A DNA stretch of 64,000 nucleotides, from assembly GCF_024256385.1 (NCBI RefSeq), contig NZ_JAMLFW010000001.1, positions 1,612,001 to 1,676,000 of the forward strand, in the 5' to 3' direction. Below the pieces are notes generated by a model, which was not told where the DNA came from, did no database searches, and saw only the letters and a program-made list of their open reading frames with translations. The number at the start of each line of letters is the position of its first letter. Positions within the stretch are counted from its first letter, which is position 1. This DNA comes from Anatilimnocola floriformis. GTDB lineage: Bacteria > Planctomycetota > Planctomycetia > Pirellulales > Pirellulaceae. The position numbers and the translations under genes were made by a program. This document shows positions 8,476 to 17,116 of the stretch, piece by piece.

Positions 8476-10731
8476 CTAGTCGACGTACAACAGTTCGTTG
8501 CAATTGAGCAGCACATGGCACAAATCGGCGACGGCCGCTTCGGTAGCTTCGGCGGCTTGTCGGCCGGAGTTTTGATAATCTGACTTCTGGGCCTGCAAAA
8601 AGTCCGCCGCTTCGGCGATGCGCGTGGCCGAGGGATCGCGACTCAGCGCGAAACGCAAAGCGACGCGCGCCTGATCATCGGCGGAACCTTCTTTGACGGA
8701 ACTCAACACTCGCCGAGCGAACCAGCGGGCTTGTTCTTGCGTGAACTCATCGTTCATCAGCACGAGCGCCTGTGTGGGAATGGTGCTGTCCTGCCGGCGG
8801 TCGCAGGTGTTCGCGGTGCTCGGCACATCGAATAGCTCGAGTAGTGGAAACGGCATCTGACGTTTGACGTAGATGTAAACGCTCCGGCGCCAATGCTCGG
8901 GGCCTTCGTTCTTTACGACGGGCCATTTGTTGCGTTGGCTGGCGGCGAGCAACTCGGCGGGAATGCGCGGCTTCACGCCCGGGCCACCCTCGCGCGCGTT
9001 GAGCGTGCCGGCGATGGCGAGCACGTTGTCGCGAATCGCTTCGGCTTCGAGCCGGCGTTTGTTCATCCGCCAGAGGAGCAAATTCTGCGGATCGCTTTCG
9101 TTGCCGCGGCCGTTGCCTTGCGAGGCTTGCCGATAAGTGGCCGAGGTCATCAGTTGCCGGTGCATTGTCTTCCACTGGCCGCCGGTCGCGGCCATTTCGA
9201 TCGCCAGATAATCGAGCAACTCCGGATGCGTCGGCAAGCTGCCCGTCACGCCGAAGTTGCTGGGCGTCGCCACGATGCCGCGGCCGAAGTGATGATGCCA
9301 GAGGCGATTGGCAATCACGCGCCAGGCAATGGGATTCTCCGGCGCGACAATCCAATCGGCGAGGGCCAGTCGTTGGCCAGTGCTTCGTTCTGACTTCGCG
9401 GGCGCGAAGTGCGCGGTGGGCGAAAAGATCCGCGGCACGCCGGCCTGCACTTGCGGGCCTTTGTTGTTCAGGTCGCCACGAAAGAGGACGAAGGTTTCGC
9501 GCGGCTTGTTGCTCGCATCGACGATCGCCATGACGGCCGGCTTTCCTTTCTCGGCCGACTTCTGTCCAAACTGCGGCGCGCCTTGGTCATCGAGCGGCAC
9601 GTCCTTGCGGGTCACATTGTTGAAGACGGCCAGCAGTTGGTAATAGTCCGATTGCGGCAGTGGATCGAACTTGTGATCGTGGCAGCGCGCACAGCCGACC
9701 GTCAAACCGAGATAAACCGACGACGTCGTCGAGATCACATCGTCGAGCAAGTCGAGCCGATACTTCTCGCGATCCATCGCGTTGTTGCCCATGTTGTCGT
9801 CATTCGTCGGACCGTTGCGGCAGAAAGCGGTCGCCGCGAGCGAGTCTGCGTTGCTGCCCGGCAACTCGTCGCCGGCGAGTTGCTCGCGCACAAACTGCGT
9901 GTACGGCTTGTCTTCGTTCAAGCTCCGAATCACATAGTCGCGATACTTCCAGGCAAACGGCCGGTCGATGTCTTCATGGAAGCCGCCGCTATCGGCATAG
10001 CGTGCCAGGTCGAGCCAATGTCGGCCCCAGCGTTCGCCATAGGCGGGCGAGGCGAGCAGCCGATCGAGTTGTTGTTCGTAAGCATCCGGCGCGCGATCGG
10101 CGAGGAACTCTTCCACGTCCGCTGGCGACGGCGGCAGACCGATGAGATCGATGCAGGCCCGGCGCAGGAGCAACTCGCGGGAGACTTCCGGCGATGGCTC
10201 CAGCCCAGCCGTCTTCAACTTGGCTGCGATGAAAAGATCGACTGGATTCGCCGACCAGGCTTGCATTTTTTCATCAACCTCTGGCAACTTCGGCTTCGTC
10301 GGCGCTTTAAAAGCCCAGTGGTCTTTCCCTTTTGCCAACTGAGGCCGATCCGGGAGCGAGTCTTTTGGCAGCCCACCGATCCAACTGCTGATTGCAGCGA
10401 TTTCGTCGGCCGAGAGTTGCCCTTCCGGCGGCATGTGCGGCTTCGAACCTTTGGCGAGCAACTGCGTGAGCAAGCTGGCGTCGGCTTTGCCCGGCGTGAC
10501 GACGTAACCCGAGCGCGCACCGCGCAGCAGTCCATCGGCCGTCGTCAGATTCAGTTCGGCTTCGGGCTCTTCGCTGCCATGACAATCGCTACAGTGCTTT
10601 TGCAGGATCGGCAGGATCTGCTCAAACTTCGGCGTCTCGGCCCAGCAGTTCGCAGCGGAAGCAATGCCCAAACCCAGCACGGCCAGCGACCAAGCCGCGA
10701 GATTTCGCCAACGAATAGAGGCGAGAAGCAT
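8476..10731 (-). CDS. Cytochrome c / DUF1549 / DUF1553 protein (PSD1 type)
   Basis: A 751-residue exported protein. The preferred ATG at 10731 begins a signal peptide (RWRN, hydrophobic core, ANCWA cleavage region); the frame is open to 10872. An N-terminal planctomycete cytochrome c domain carries the heme-binding CSDCH motif at about residues 53-57 and a distal Met region (HMPPEG). DUF1549 follows (LIGLPPSPADVEEFL, RWGRHWLDLARYADSGG) with a second CARCHDHKFDP heme-like motif, then DUF1553 in the C-terminal half (NRLWHHHFGRGIV, SATYRQAS, RRLEAEAIRDN). The architecture suggests redox chemistry at the cell surface, but no substrate is known. It is the first gene of an operon with the DUF1501 gene and is divergent from the ABC ATPase pair. 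Confidence 0.87.
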   Translation of the reverse strand: MLLASIRWRNLAAWSLAVLGLGIASAANCWAETPKFEQILPILQKHCSDCHGSEEPEAELNLTTADGLLRGARSGYVVTPGKADASLLTQLLAKGSKPHMPPEGQLSADEIAAISSWIGGLPKDSLPDRPQLAKGKDHWAFKAPTKPKLPEVDEKMQAWSANPVDLFIAAKLKTAGLEPSPEVSRELLLRRACIDLIGLPPSPADVEEFLADRAPDAYEQQLDRLLASPAYGERWGRHWLDLARYADSGGFHEDIDRPFAWKYRDYVIRSLNEDKPYTQFVREQLAGDELPGSNADSLAATAFCRNGPTNDDNMGNNAMDREKYRLDLLDDVISTTSSVYLGLTVGCARCHDHKFDPLPQSDYYQLLAVFNNVTRKDVPLDDQGAPQFGQKSAEKGKPAVMAIVDASNKPRETFVLFRGDLNNKGPQVQAGVPRIFSPTAHFAPAKSERSTGQRLALADWIVAPENPIAWRVIANRLWHHHFGRGIVATPSNFGVTGSLPTHPELLDYLAIEMAATGGQWKTMHRQLMTSATYRQASQGNGRGNESDPQNLLLWRMNKRRLEAEAIRDNVLAIAGTLNAREGGPGVKPRIPAELLAASQRNKWPVVKNEGPEHWRRSVYIYVKRQMPFPLLELFDVPSTANTCDRRQDSTIPTQALVLMNDEFTQEQARWFARRVLSSVKEGSADDQARVALRFALSRDPSATRIAEAADFLQAQKSDYQNSGRQAAEATEAAVADLCHVLLNCNELLYVD

Positions 10732-10885
10732 GGGAGGGGATTGCCTGGGGAGAGTTGCAAGGGGAAGGCTGCCGTCCGGACCACTACATTCTAACCGCGC
10801 GGGCTGCAAAATTGCACATCGTTTCTTCGCCGCCCGGGGCCGGTCCGGCGTTGCCGCTGCCGCTCGCGACACCTATAGTTCGAGC

Positions 10886-11908
10886 ATGTCGAAACCTATT
10901 CTGACGGTCGATGATTTGCACGTTTCGTTTCGCACCGACGACGGCGCCGTCCGCGCGGTGAACGGCGTGTCGTTCGATCTCCATCCGGGCGAAACCCTCG
11001 GCATTGTCGGCGAATCGGGCTCGGGCAAGAGCGTGACGAATCTCGCCATGCTCGGCCTCATTCCCAAGCCGCCCGGCGTGATCGAGCGCGGCCGGGCGAT
11101 GTTTGGCAATCAAGATTTGCTCAAGCTGAGCCTGGCCGAGCTCTCGGCGATTCGCGGCAAGCGGATTGCGATGATCTTTCAAGATCCGATGACCGCGCTG
11201 AATCCTTACCTGTCGGTCGCCGAGCAATTGATGGAGGTCACTGAGCTCCATCTCAAGCACACTCCCGCGCAGGCTCGCAAACACGCCATCGAAATGCTCG
11301 AAAAGGTCGGCATTCCCGCGGCAGCCGAGCGAATCGATGATTTTCCGCACCAGTTTTCGGGCGGCATGCGGCAGCGAGTGATGATTGCGATGGCGCTGGC
11401 CTGTCAGCCAGAAGTTTTGATCGCCGATGAACCGACGACCGCGCTCGATGTGACGATCCAGGCGCAAATGCTGGAGCTCATCGCCGAACTGCAAAAGAAA
11501 AACGGCACGGCGGTGATCTTGATCACTCACGCGCTGGGTGTGATCGCCAGCGTTTGTCACCGCGTGCTGGTGATGTACGCCGGCAAGATCGTGGAGCAGG
11601 CGGGCGTGTTTGAGTTGTTCGACAAGCCGCAGCATCCTTACACGCTGGGCTTGCTGAAATCGATTCCGCGGTGGGATGAGTCGCACACCGACAAGCTTTC
11701 TGCCATTGAGGGCCAACCGCCCGATATGTTGCGGCCGCCAACGGGTTGTCCGTTTCATCCTCGCTGCGAGTTTGTGATGGAACGCTGCAAACAAGAAATG
11801 CCGCCGCTCGAAAAAGCGATTCACGGCGGATTAAAGGCTTGCTTTGCCGATCTCACGAATATCACCTCGCCGACCAAAGCGGCCCGCGCCGCGGGAGCCC
11901 ACGCATGA
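10886..11908 (+). CDS. Oligo/dipeptide ABC transporter ATPase, OppD/DppD-like
   Basis: A 340-residue ABC ATPase of the peptide/nickel family. Walker A is GESGSGKS, the signature is FSGGMRQR, Walker B is VLIADEPTTALD and the switch His lies in LITHALGV. The C-terminal oligopeptide-transporter extension carries the Cys cluster GCPFHPRCEFVMERC. In the family it pairs with a DppF-like subunit to energise uptake of peptides or related solutes through two permeases. The start at 10886 gives the canonical MSKPILTVDDL N terminus. The stop overlaps the next start as ATGA, indicating translational coupling. No permease or solute-binding protein gene is adjacent. Confidence 0.9.
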   Translation: MSKPILTVDDLHVSFRTDDGAVRAVNGVSFDLHPGETLGIVGESGSGKSVTNLAMLGLIPKPPGVIERGRAMFGNQDLLKLSLAELSAIRGKRIAMIFQDPMTALNPYLSVAEQLMEVTELHLKHTPAQARKHAIEMLEKVGIPAAAERIDDFPHQFSGGMRQRVMIAMALACQPEVLIADEPTTALDVTIQAQMLELIAELQKKNGTAVILITHALGVIASVCHRVLVMYAGKIVEQAGVFELFDKPQHPYTLGLLKSIPRWDESHTDKLSAIEGQPPDMLRPPTGCPFHPRCEFVMERCKQEMPPLEKAIHGGLKACFADLTNITSPTKAARAAGAHA

Positions 11909-12921
11909 GCACCGCGACCATCGCTGAACCTGTTACGTCGAAAGCCAAAGTCGGCAAGCCGTTGCTGGAAGTGAAGAACCTGAAGGTCCACTTTCCCACG
12001 CGCAAAGGTGGCTGGTTTGGTAAGCCCGGTTTGCTGCGCGCCGTCGATGGCGTGTCGTTCACGATTCACGAGGGAGAAACGCTGGGCCTGGTCGGTGAAT
12101 CGGGCTGCGGCAAAACGACAACCGCCCGCGCTGCGATTCATCTGCAAAAACCGACGAGCGGCGAAATCTGGCTCGGCGGCACGCGGATCGATTCGCTGTC
12201 GGCTGGCCAGATGCAGCCGCATCGCAAGCAGATCCAGATGATCTTTCAGGATCCGTTCGCCTCACTCAACCCGCGGATGACCGTCGGCCGCATCATTCAA
12301 GAACCGATGGAGATCTTCGGCCTGCACGGCAACCATCGCAAGCTCGAAGCCATGCGGCTGATGGATCTGGTGGGCCTGAATCCGCGTTTTCTCAATCGCT
12401 ATCCGCACGAGTTCTCGGGCGGTCAGCGCCAACGCATCGGCATCGCCCGCGCGCTGGCCGTGCAACCCAAGCTGATCGTGTGCGACGAACCGGTTTCAGC
12501 GCTCGATGTGTCGATTCAAGCGCAGGTGATCAACCTGCTGATGGATTTGCAACGGCAACTGGGTCTCGCTTATCTCTTCATCTCGCACGACCTCTCCGTC
12601 GTGCGACATATCTCACATCGCATCGGCGTGATGTACCTCGGCCGCATCGTGGAACTGGCGACGGCCGACGCGCTTCATGCCCGGCCGCGACATCCGTATA
12701 CACAGGCCCTGCTATCGGCAGCGCCGATTCCCGATCCGGTGCTGCAGCGCGAACGCAAACGCATCATCTTGCAGGGCGAAGTCCCCTCGGCAGATCGCGT
12801 TTACCCCGGTTGTCCTTTTGCCGATCGTTGCCCGATTGCCGAAGGCCGTTGCCGCGAAGTCGTGCCGTTGCTGGAAGGACGGCAGCACTTGGTGGCGTGT
12901 ATTAAGGCACCGGCAGAGTAG
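11905..12921 (+). CDS. Oligo/dipeptide ABC transporter ATPase, OppF/DppF-like
   Basis: A 338-residue partner ATPase. Walker A is GESGCGKT, the signature FSGGQRQR, Walker [13 protein letters not shown] and the switch region [10 protein letters not shown]. The C-terminal extension has the matching Cys cluster [15 protein letters not shown]. The start overlaps the stop of the upstream ATPase by four bases (ATGA). The characteristic [11 protein letters not shown] segment before the Walker A distinguishes the F-type from the D-type subunit. The pair must work with permeases encoded elsewhere, because the next gene downstream is an unrelated CoA-binding protein more than 500 bases away. Confidence 0.9.
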   Translation: MSTATIAEPVTSKAKVGKPLLEVKNLKVHFPTRKGGWFGKPGLLRAVDGVSFTIHEGETLGLVGESGCGKTTTARAAIHLQKPTSGEIWLGGTRIDSLSAGQMQPHRKQIQMIFQDPFASLNPRMTVGRIIQEPMEIFGLHGNHRKLEAMRLMDLVGLNPRFLNRYPHEFSGGQRQRIGIARALAVQPKLIVCDEPVSALDVSIQAQVINLLMDLQRQLGLAYLFISHDLSVVRHISHRIGVMYLGRIVELATADALHARPRHPYTQALLSAAPIPDPVLQRERKRIILQGEVPSADRVYPGCPFADRCPIAEGRCREVVPLLEGRQHLVACIKAPAE

Positions 12922-13442
12922 CGGGGCGATTTGCCCAAAGAGCAGGCATTTCGGCAGGATCCCGTAGTTCGTAGCCATGCTTCGAACGAGGGCTGCAGAA
13001 GCTCGGGTGTGACGATTGGCGACTCGTCCGAAGCATGGCTTCGGACTACGTTTTGCTTGCCCAGGGAGGAACTGTATCTGGCGCTCTGACGCATGACGCA
13101 CTCACGCCTGACCCAAGTTGTCTGCGGCCGGTGTCTATTGGGTTGCCGGACGGTCGGCTGGCGCGTCGACGGCGCGATGAGTGGAGATTTTTCGCCCTGT
13201 TCATTCCCACCGGCACCCACCCGAATAGGTTGCAATATCGTGTGATATTCCGGAGGCAATATCTCACCGAAAGCCGAACCTAACCTGATTACCCGAAATG
13301 AGTTATTGAAAATTCAATCTTTCGCATCATCTGCAATATTGCGGCCGCCCTTATTGGGGGATCGCTGTGTCCCAGGTGATGGTTTGCTGGCTGCCTGGCA
13401 GCGGCATACAATCCAAGCCCATCAGCAGAAAGGAACTTACCA
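12922..13442. other. 521-base intergenic region
   Basis: No gene is evident. It holds the imperfect inverted repeat at 12963-13050, a small palindrome AATATC-GTGT-GATATT at 13234-13249, and probably the promoter of the CoA-binding/cupin operon near its right end. The ribosome binding site AAAGGA precedes the start at 13443. Confidence 0.6.
12963..13050. repeat. 28-bp imperfect inverted repeat (REP-like)
   Basis: Arms 12963-12990 and 13023-13050 match at 25 of 28 positions when one is reverse-complemented. Each arm starts CGTAGT at its outer end and shares the core AGCCATGCTTCG. The layout of two facing hairpin arms with a terminal GTAG resembles the elements at 6917 and 24119, although the internal sequence differs. 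Confidence 0.7.
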
Positions 13443-13817
13443 ATGCCCACCGTCGCCATTCTCGGCGCCAGCACCGATCGCTCGAAATACGGCAACAAGT
13501 CGGTCCGCGCCCATCAGGCCAAAGGCTTCACGGTTTATCCGATCAATCCCAAGGCCGACGAGATCGAGGGGATCAAAGCCTTTGCTTCGATCGCCGATGT
13601 GCCGGCGGGTACGATCGATCGCGTGAGCGTTTATTTGCCGCCGGCGATCGGCATGAAAGTGTTGCCCGATATCGCGGCTCGCGGTTGCGGCGAACTCTGG
13701 CTGAATCCGGGCAGCGAGAGCGATGAATTGGTCGCCGAGGCCGAACGACTGGGGCTGAACGTCGTGCAGGCTTGCAGTATCGTGGATGTCGGTTTGTCGC
13801 CGCGCGAATTGCCGTAG
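13443..13817 (+). CDS. CoA-binding domain protein (YccU-like)
   Basis: A 124-residue single-domain Rossmann protein of the CoA_binding_2 type. Features are the N-terminal VAILGASTDRSKYGNKSV nucleotide-binding loop, GFTVYPINPKAD, a central YLPP, LWLNPGSESDEL and the near-C-terminal VVQACSIVDV. Family members bind CoA and some are stress-related, but no reaction is assigned. AAAGGA lies just upstream of the ATG. It begins a tight run with two cupin genes and an SHD1/WD40 gene (gaps of 10 and 9 bases, then a 4-base overlap), so these four are probably one operon. Confidence 0.8.
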   Translation: MPTVAILGASTDRSKYGNKSVRAHQAKGFTVYPINPKADEIEGIKAFASIADVPAGTIDRVSVYLPPAIGMKVLPDIAARGCGELWLNPGSESDELVAEAERLGLNVVQACSIVDVGLSPRELP

Positions 13818-13827
13818 CGTTGGAATC

Positions 13828-14208
13828 ATGAGCATGCACATCGTCAACGTCGGCGAAGCCGAGCCGTTCGTCACCAAGGATGGCTCGGAGATCCGCGAGT
13901 TGCTCGCGCACCGCAACTCGTGCATTCAAAAGCAGAGCCTGGCCGAGGCCCGCGTATCGCCGGGGCAAACCACACAGCCGCATTATCATCCGCAAACCGA
14001 AGAGATCTATTACATCTTGCAGGGCTGCGGCCGGATGTGGGTCGGCAAGGACATTCGCGATGTTGGCCCCGGCGATGCGATTGCCATTCCGCCGGGCGAG
14101 CCGCATCAAATCAAAAATACCGGTACGGCGACGCTCCTCTTCTTGTGCTGCTGTGCACCGGGCTACGAACATACGGATACGGTGCTTTTGGAAACGATGC
14201 CCACTTAG
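13828..14208 (+). CDS. Cupin domain protein
   Basis: A 126-residue single-cupin protein. The metal-binding motif 1 is visible as HYHPQTEEIYYILQGCGRMWVG (two His, one Glu) and motif 2 as PPGEPHQIKNTG (His). The C-terminal block LFLCCCAPGYEHTDT is typical of small sugar-isomerase or dioxygenase-like cupins. The substrate is unknown. It starts 10 bases after the CoA-binding gene; an alternative start two codons later is possible. Confidence 0.82.
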   Translation: MSMHIVNVGEAEPFVTKDGSEIRELLAHRNSCIQKQSLAEARVSPGQTTQPHYHPQTEEIYYILQGCGRMWVGKDIRDVGPGDAIAIPPGEPHQIKNTGTATLLFLCCCAPGYEHTDTVLLETMPT

Positions 14209-14217
14209 AAAGATGTC

Positions 14218-14559
14218 ATGACCTCTCCCGCCAGCAAGTATTTCGTCACCAAGCCCGATTGTTCGCGGCACCAGATTTTTCCCGGCGTGATGATCAACAC
14301 GGTCGCCGGCGAAAAGACCATGATCTCGATTGTCGAGCTCGAGCCGCGCTCCGAAGTCAAACCGCATCAACACCCGCACGAACAAATGGGCTACCTCGTC
14401 AGCGGCGAACTGACCTTCACCATCGGTGACGAAACTCGCGTGGTGAAGCCCGGCGAAATGTGGCGGATTCCCGGCGGCGTAGTGCACGGCTGCGTGGCGG
14501 GAAGCGAACCGACGCTTGCGATCGATGTGTTTAATCCGATTCGGGAAGACTACCGATGA
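14218..14559 (+). CDS. Small cupin domain protein
   Basis: A 113-residue cupin with metal ligands in KPHQHPHEQMGYLVSGE (motif 1) and IPGGVVHGC (motif 2). It resembles the quercetinase/KdgF-like small cupins, but the substrate cannot be assigned. It follows the other cupin by 9 bases. Its TGA overlaps the ATG of the downstream SHD1/WD40 gene (ATGA), so translation is probably coupled. The two cupins differ clearly in sequence and length, so they are not a recent duplication. Confidence 0.82.
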   Translation: MTSPASKYFVTKPDCSRHQIFPGVMINTVAGEKTMISIVELEPRSEVKPHQHPHEQMGYLVSGELTFTIGDETRVVKPGEMWRIPGGVVHGCVAGSEPTLAIDVFNPIREDYR

Positions 14560-15899
14560 TGATCCGCAATTGGCTGCGCGTGCTCTCCACGGTTGCTTGC
14601 TGCGTGACTTGGATGAGCGTGTGCGCAGACGCGCGGGCTCAGGGCGACAAAAAGATCGAGCCGCGCGTCACTTTTGCGACGCAGACCGAATTGATCCGCT
14701 CGCTGGCGTTCACTAGTGACGGCAAACAGCTGGTGGTTTCGCCACAGGAAAACGATTGCTTGGTCTACGACGCGACCAGCGGCGAAAAGTCGGCGACCGA
14801 ACTCAAGTCGGTTCGCGGCCCGACGGTTTTCTTGATGCCAGGAAAGACGCCGGGGACGATCTATTGCATCGAGAAACTCGTCAACCGCCTTGTTGATCTC
14901 AAGACCGGCAAAGACCTCGCCCAGCATGGCGTGGCAGTGAATTTCTCTCCCTGCGGCGGCTGGAATCGGAAATACGATCGCTTGTTCTTCGGCACCGAGC
15001 ATGGCGGGATTGGGTTCCTCGCATCGAACCTCGCAGAGTCCGTCGGCGGGTTTTCGCCCACCGAGGCGCCGAATCTGGCGGCGCAAATTCGGGCCTGCGC
15101 AGTGGCCTACTCCGCCGATGGCAAACTAGCGGCCAGCGCTCGGCCGAATGGTCGCGTCTATTTGTGGACGGCGAACAATCTGGAAGAAACCGGTGCAGTG
15201 GGAGTTTCTGCGCATCGCGATATCGTCGATGCCCTCGAGTTCACTCCAACGGGATTGCTTTCGCTCGGGCTCGACGGTTACATCAAACGGTGGAACACCA
15301 CTGGCGATGAAATCGGTACGTACTCGCTCGACAAGAATCTCGATCGCGGCTGGCTGCTCGCCGGCGGTCAGATTGCAGCCGTGGTGAAGAAGCCGCTGAC
15401 CGGGCAGCTCGAGTTCTATCAGGTGCCTGCAAAGGACGGCGAACTGAAGCTGGTTGCTTCGCTGCCGGTCGGCGATCTGCTGGCTAACTTTCCCACGCAT
15501 GTACCCGACTTCACCGTCCCCGCCATTGCCATTTCGCCCGACGGCCAGCGTTTGGCAGTCACAGTGAAAATGGTGGCCCGCGATTTGACGATTAACCGCG
15601 GCGGCATTTACGACGTCTCCAGCTTCATGCCGAAGATGCCAGCCGTGGAACCACCGCCGCGCGAAGTCGCCAGCGGCAAGCCGATGACCACCAAGCAACC
15701 GCCTGTCACTCCTGCCAAAGTGGAACGTGAGTTTCGCAACTGGAAGACCGCCGACGGCGCGTCGACGGTCGAAGCTCAATTCCTCGGCAAGATCGGCGAC
15801 AACGTTCGCCTGAAGCGTAAGGACAACGAAAAGGTGATTACGATCCCGCTCGCTAAACTGAGCGCGGAAGATCAAACCTACGTCCGCGGTTTGCGCTAA
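14556..15899 (+). CDS. WD40-like exported protein with C-terminal SHD1 domain
   Basis: A 447-residue protein with a signal peptide (MMIRNW, hydrophobic stretch, CADARAQ). Residues about 45-345 are WD40-like blades (LAFTSDGKQLVVSP, AVAYSADGKLAASA, DALEFTPTG, AISPDGQRLAVT). A Pro-rich linker follows, and residues about 395-447 form an SHD1 domain ending in PLAKLSAEDQTYVRGL, closely matching the N-terminal SHD1 of the protein at 1544. The start overlaps the upstream cupin stop by four bases. The last four bases also overlap the end of the convergent DUF3616 gene. Confidence 0.78.
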   Translation: MMIRNWLRVLSTVACCVTWMSVCADARAQGDKKIEPRVTFATQTELIRSLAFTSDGKQLVVSPQENDCLVYDATSGEKSATELKSVRGPTVFLMPGKTPGTIYCIEKLVNRLVDLKTGKDLAQHGVAVNFSPCGGWNRKYDRLFFGTEHGGIGFLASNLAESVGGFSPTEAPNLAAQIRACAVAYSADGKLAASARPNGRVYLWTANNLEETGAVGVSAHRDIVDALEFTPTGLLSLGLDGYIKRWNTTGDEIGTYSLDKNLDRGWLLAGGQIAAVVKKPLTGQLEFYQVPAKDGELKLVASLPVGDLLANFPTHVPDFTVPAIAISPDGQRLAVTVKMVARDLTINRGGIYDVSSFMPKMPAVEPPPREVASGKPMTTKQPPVTPAKVEREFRNWKTADGASTVEAQFLGKIGDNVRLKRKDNEKVITIPLAKLSAEDQTYVRGLR

Positions 15900-16870
15900 G
15901 CCAAATCGACGGTGAAGCGCGAGGCCTGTCCCTGCTTGAGTCCATCATAGACGACGAGAATCTCCCAACGTTTTCCTTCATCTTTTAGCACCGCGAGCCC
16001 TTCGGCCTTGGCAGCGGTTTGCACGACGCCCGTGCTGGAAACCGGCGGCGGCAAATCGCCGATCAACCGCAGGCCAGTTTTTTTCGCCGGTGAACCGACG
16101 CCCGGCACGTGATCTTCACCGTCCCACCAGTAGAGGCGATAACTCCCCGGGCCATCCCCCATCGGCCCGGCGAGAATCACCACGCCGTTGCTAACATGCG
16201 CCAGATCGCGCACTCCGCGCCCACCCAAATCGACAAACAGCACTTCTGGTTTGGTGATTTTCTTTCCCACTTTGCAACGCATCACCGGCGTGAAGTTCCC
16301 ACGCAAGATTGGGCCGCGAAAGCCGACGTAGACGTGCTCCCGGAAGAACGCGAGCCCTTCGACATCAACACCGTTCTCCTTGCTCGCCATCTTGCTGAAT
16401 TGCTTGAACGGCTCGAGCTTGTGCAGAATGCCGCGCAAGCTAAACCGCGCGATTGTCCCAGCCTCACCATCGCCACTCAATGTGAATCGCAGCAGCACGT
16501 CGCGCGTCGGCTCGGCGGACGGCTGAGAAAACAATGCCGCGCGGTTCCTGGCGTAGGGCTTCGTCGGATCAACCCTCTTCCGCTTCGCTGAATGCGAACC
16601 GATAACGTAGATGTCGTTGCCCGCCACGGCGATCCCTTCCAGATCCATCTCCTCATCGCCGCCCCGCGGCTTATCGAGCACCACGGTGCCGCTGGGAACA
16701 GCGCGATAGTCGGTGCCATCGGCTTCGAAGATCTGCAGCACGTTGCCGCGGTCGGTCACTTCGTCGGAAACGATTAGCGCCTTGCCGTTCCAAAAGCCCA
16801 CGGCACTTGCATCCTTGCCGCCCAGAATACCCTTTAGCTTGACGACGCCGCTGAACGTGATTTTTGCCAT
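15896..16870 (-). CDS. DUF3616 domain protein
   Basis: A 324-residue protein recognised as DUF3616-like from MDLEGIAVAGNDIYVIGSHS near residue 80, GVDVEGLAFFREHVYVGFRGP in the middle, and RGVRDLAHV...ILAGPMG followed by AEGLAVL near the C terminus; this layout suggests a beta-propeller. The family is related in pattern to esterase-like phytase/SdiA-regulated propellers, but no activity is assigned. The start at 16870 has AGGAG upstream; the longer frame to 16948 adds no recognisable sequence. No signal peptide is visible from this start. It faces the SHD1/WD40 gene and overlaps it by four bases. Confidence 0.7.
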   Translation of the reverse strand: MAKITFSGVVKLKGILGGKDASAVGFWNGKALIVSDEVTDRGNVLQIFEADGTDYRAVPSGTVVLDKPRGGDEEMDLEGIAVAGNDIYVIGSHSAKRKRVDPTKPYARNRAALFSQPSAEPTRDVLLRFTLSGDGEAGTIARFSLRGILHKLEPFKQFSKMASKENGVDVEGLAFFREHVYVGFRGPILRGNFTPVMRCKVGKKITKPEVLFVDLGGRGVRDLAHVSNGVVILAGPMGDGPGSYRLYWWDGEDHVPGVGSPAKKTGLRLIGDLPPPVSSTGVVQTAAKAEGLAVLKDEGKRWEILVVYDGLKQGQASRFTVDLA

Positions 16871-17116
16871 GACAGGTTGAGCTCCTAGACTTGAGGCAGG
16901 TAGGTAGGATCGCGAGATCAACATATCGAACCGCAATTGCTGGTTCAATCATTTGTGCGGTGTTAATTACTGGTGCTTTCAGCGGTTGAGATAAGTGCCT
17001 CGAATGCTGCGTGCCTGCCAAATCCGCAGCGTCTTCGCTGGCGCACGCTTTGCACTTATTCCACATGGCATAGTGCGCGCATCGACCATCGCCTTCACCT
17101 ACCGGCTATTACTCGC

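Noticed and set aside
13234-13249. AATATC-GTGT-GATATT palindrome as an operator
   Set aside because: Only six base pairs, no second copy, no regulator gene nearby.
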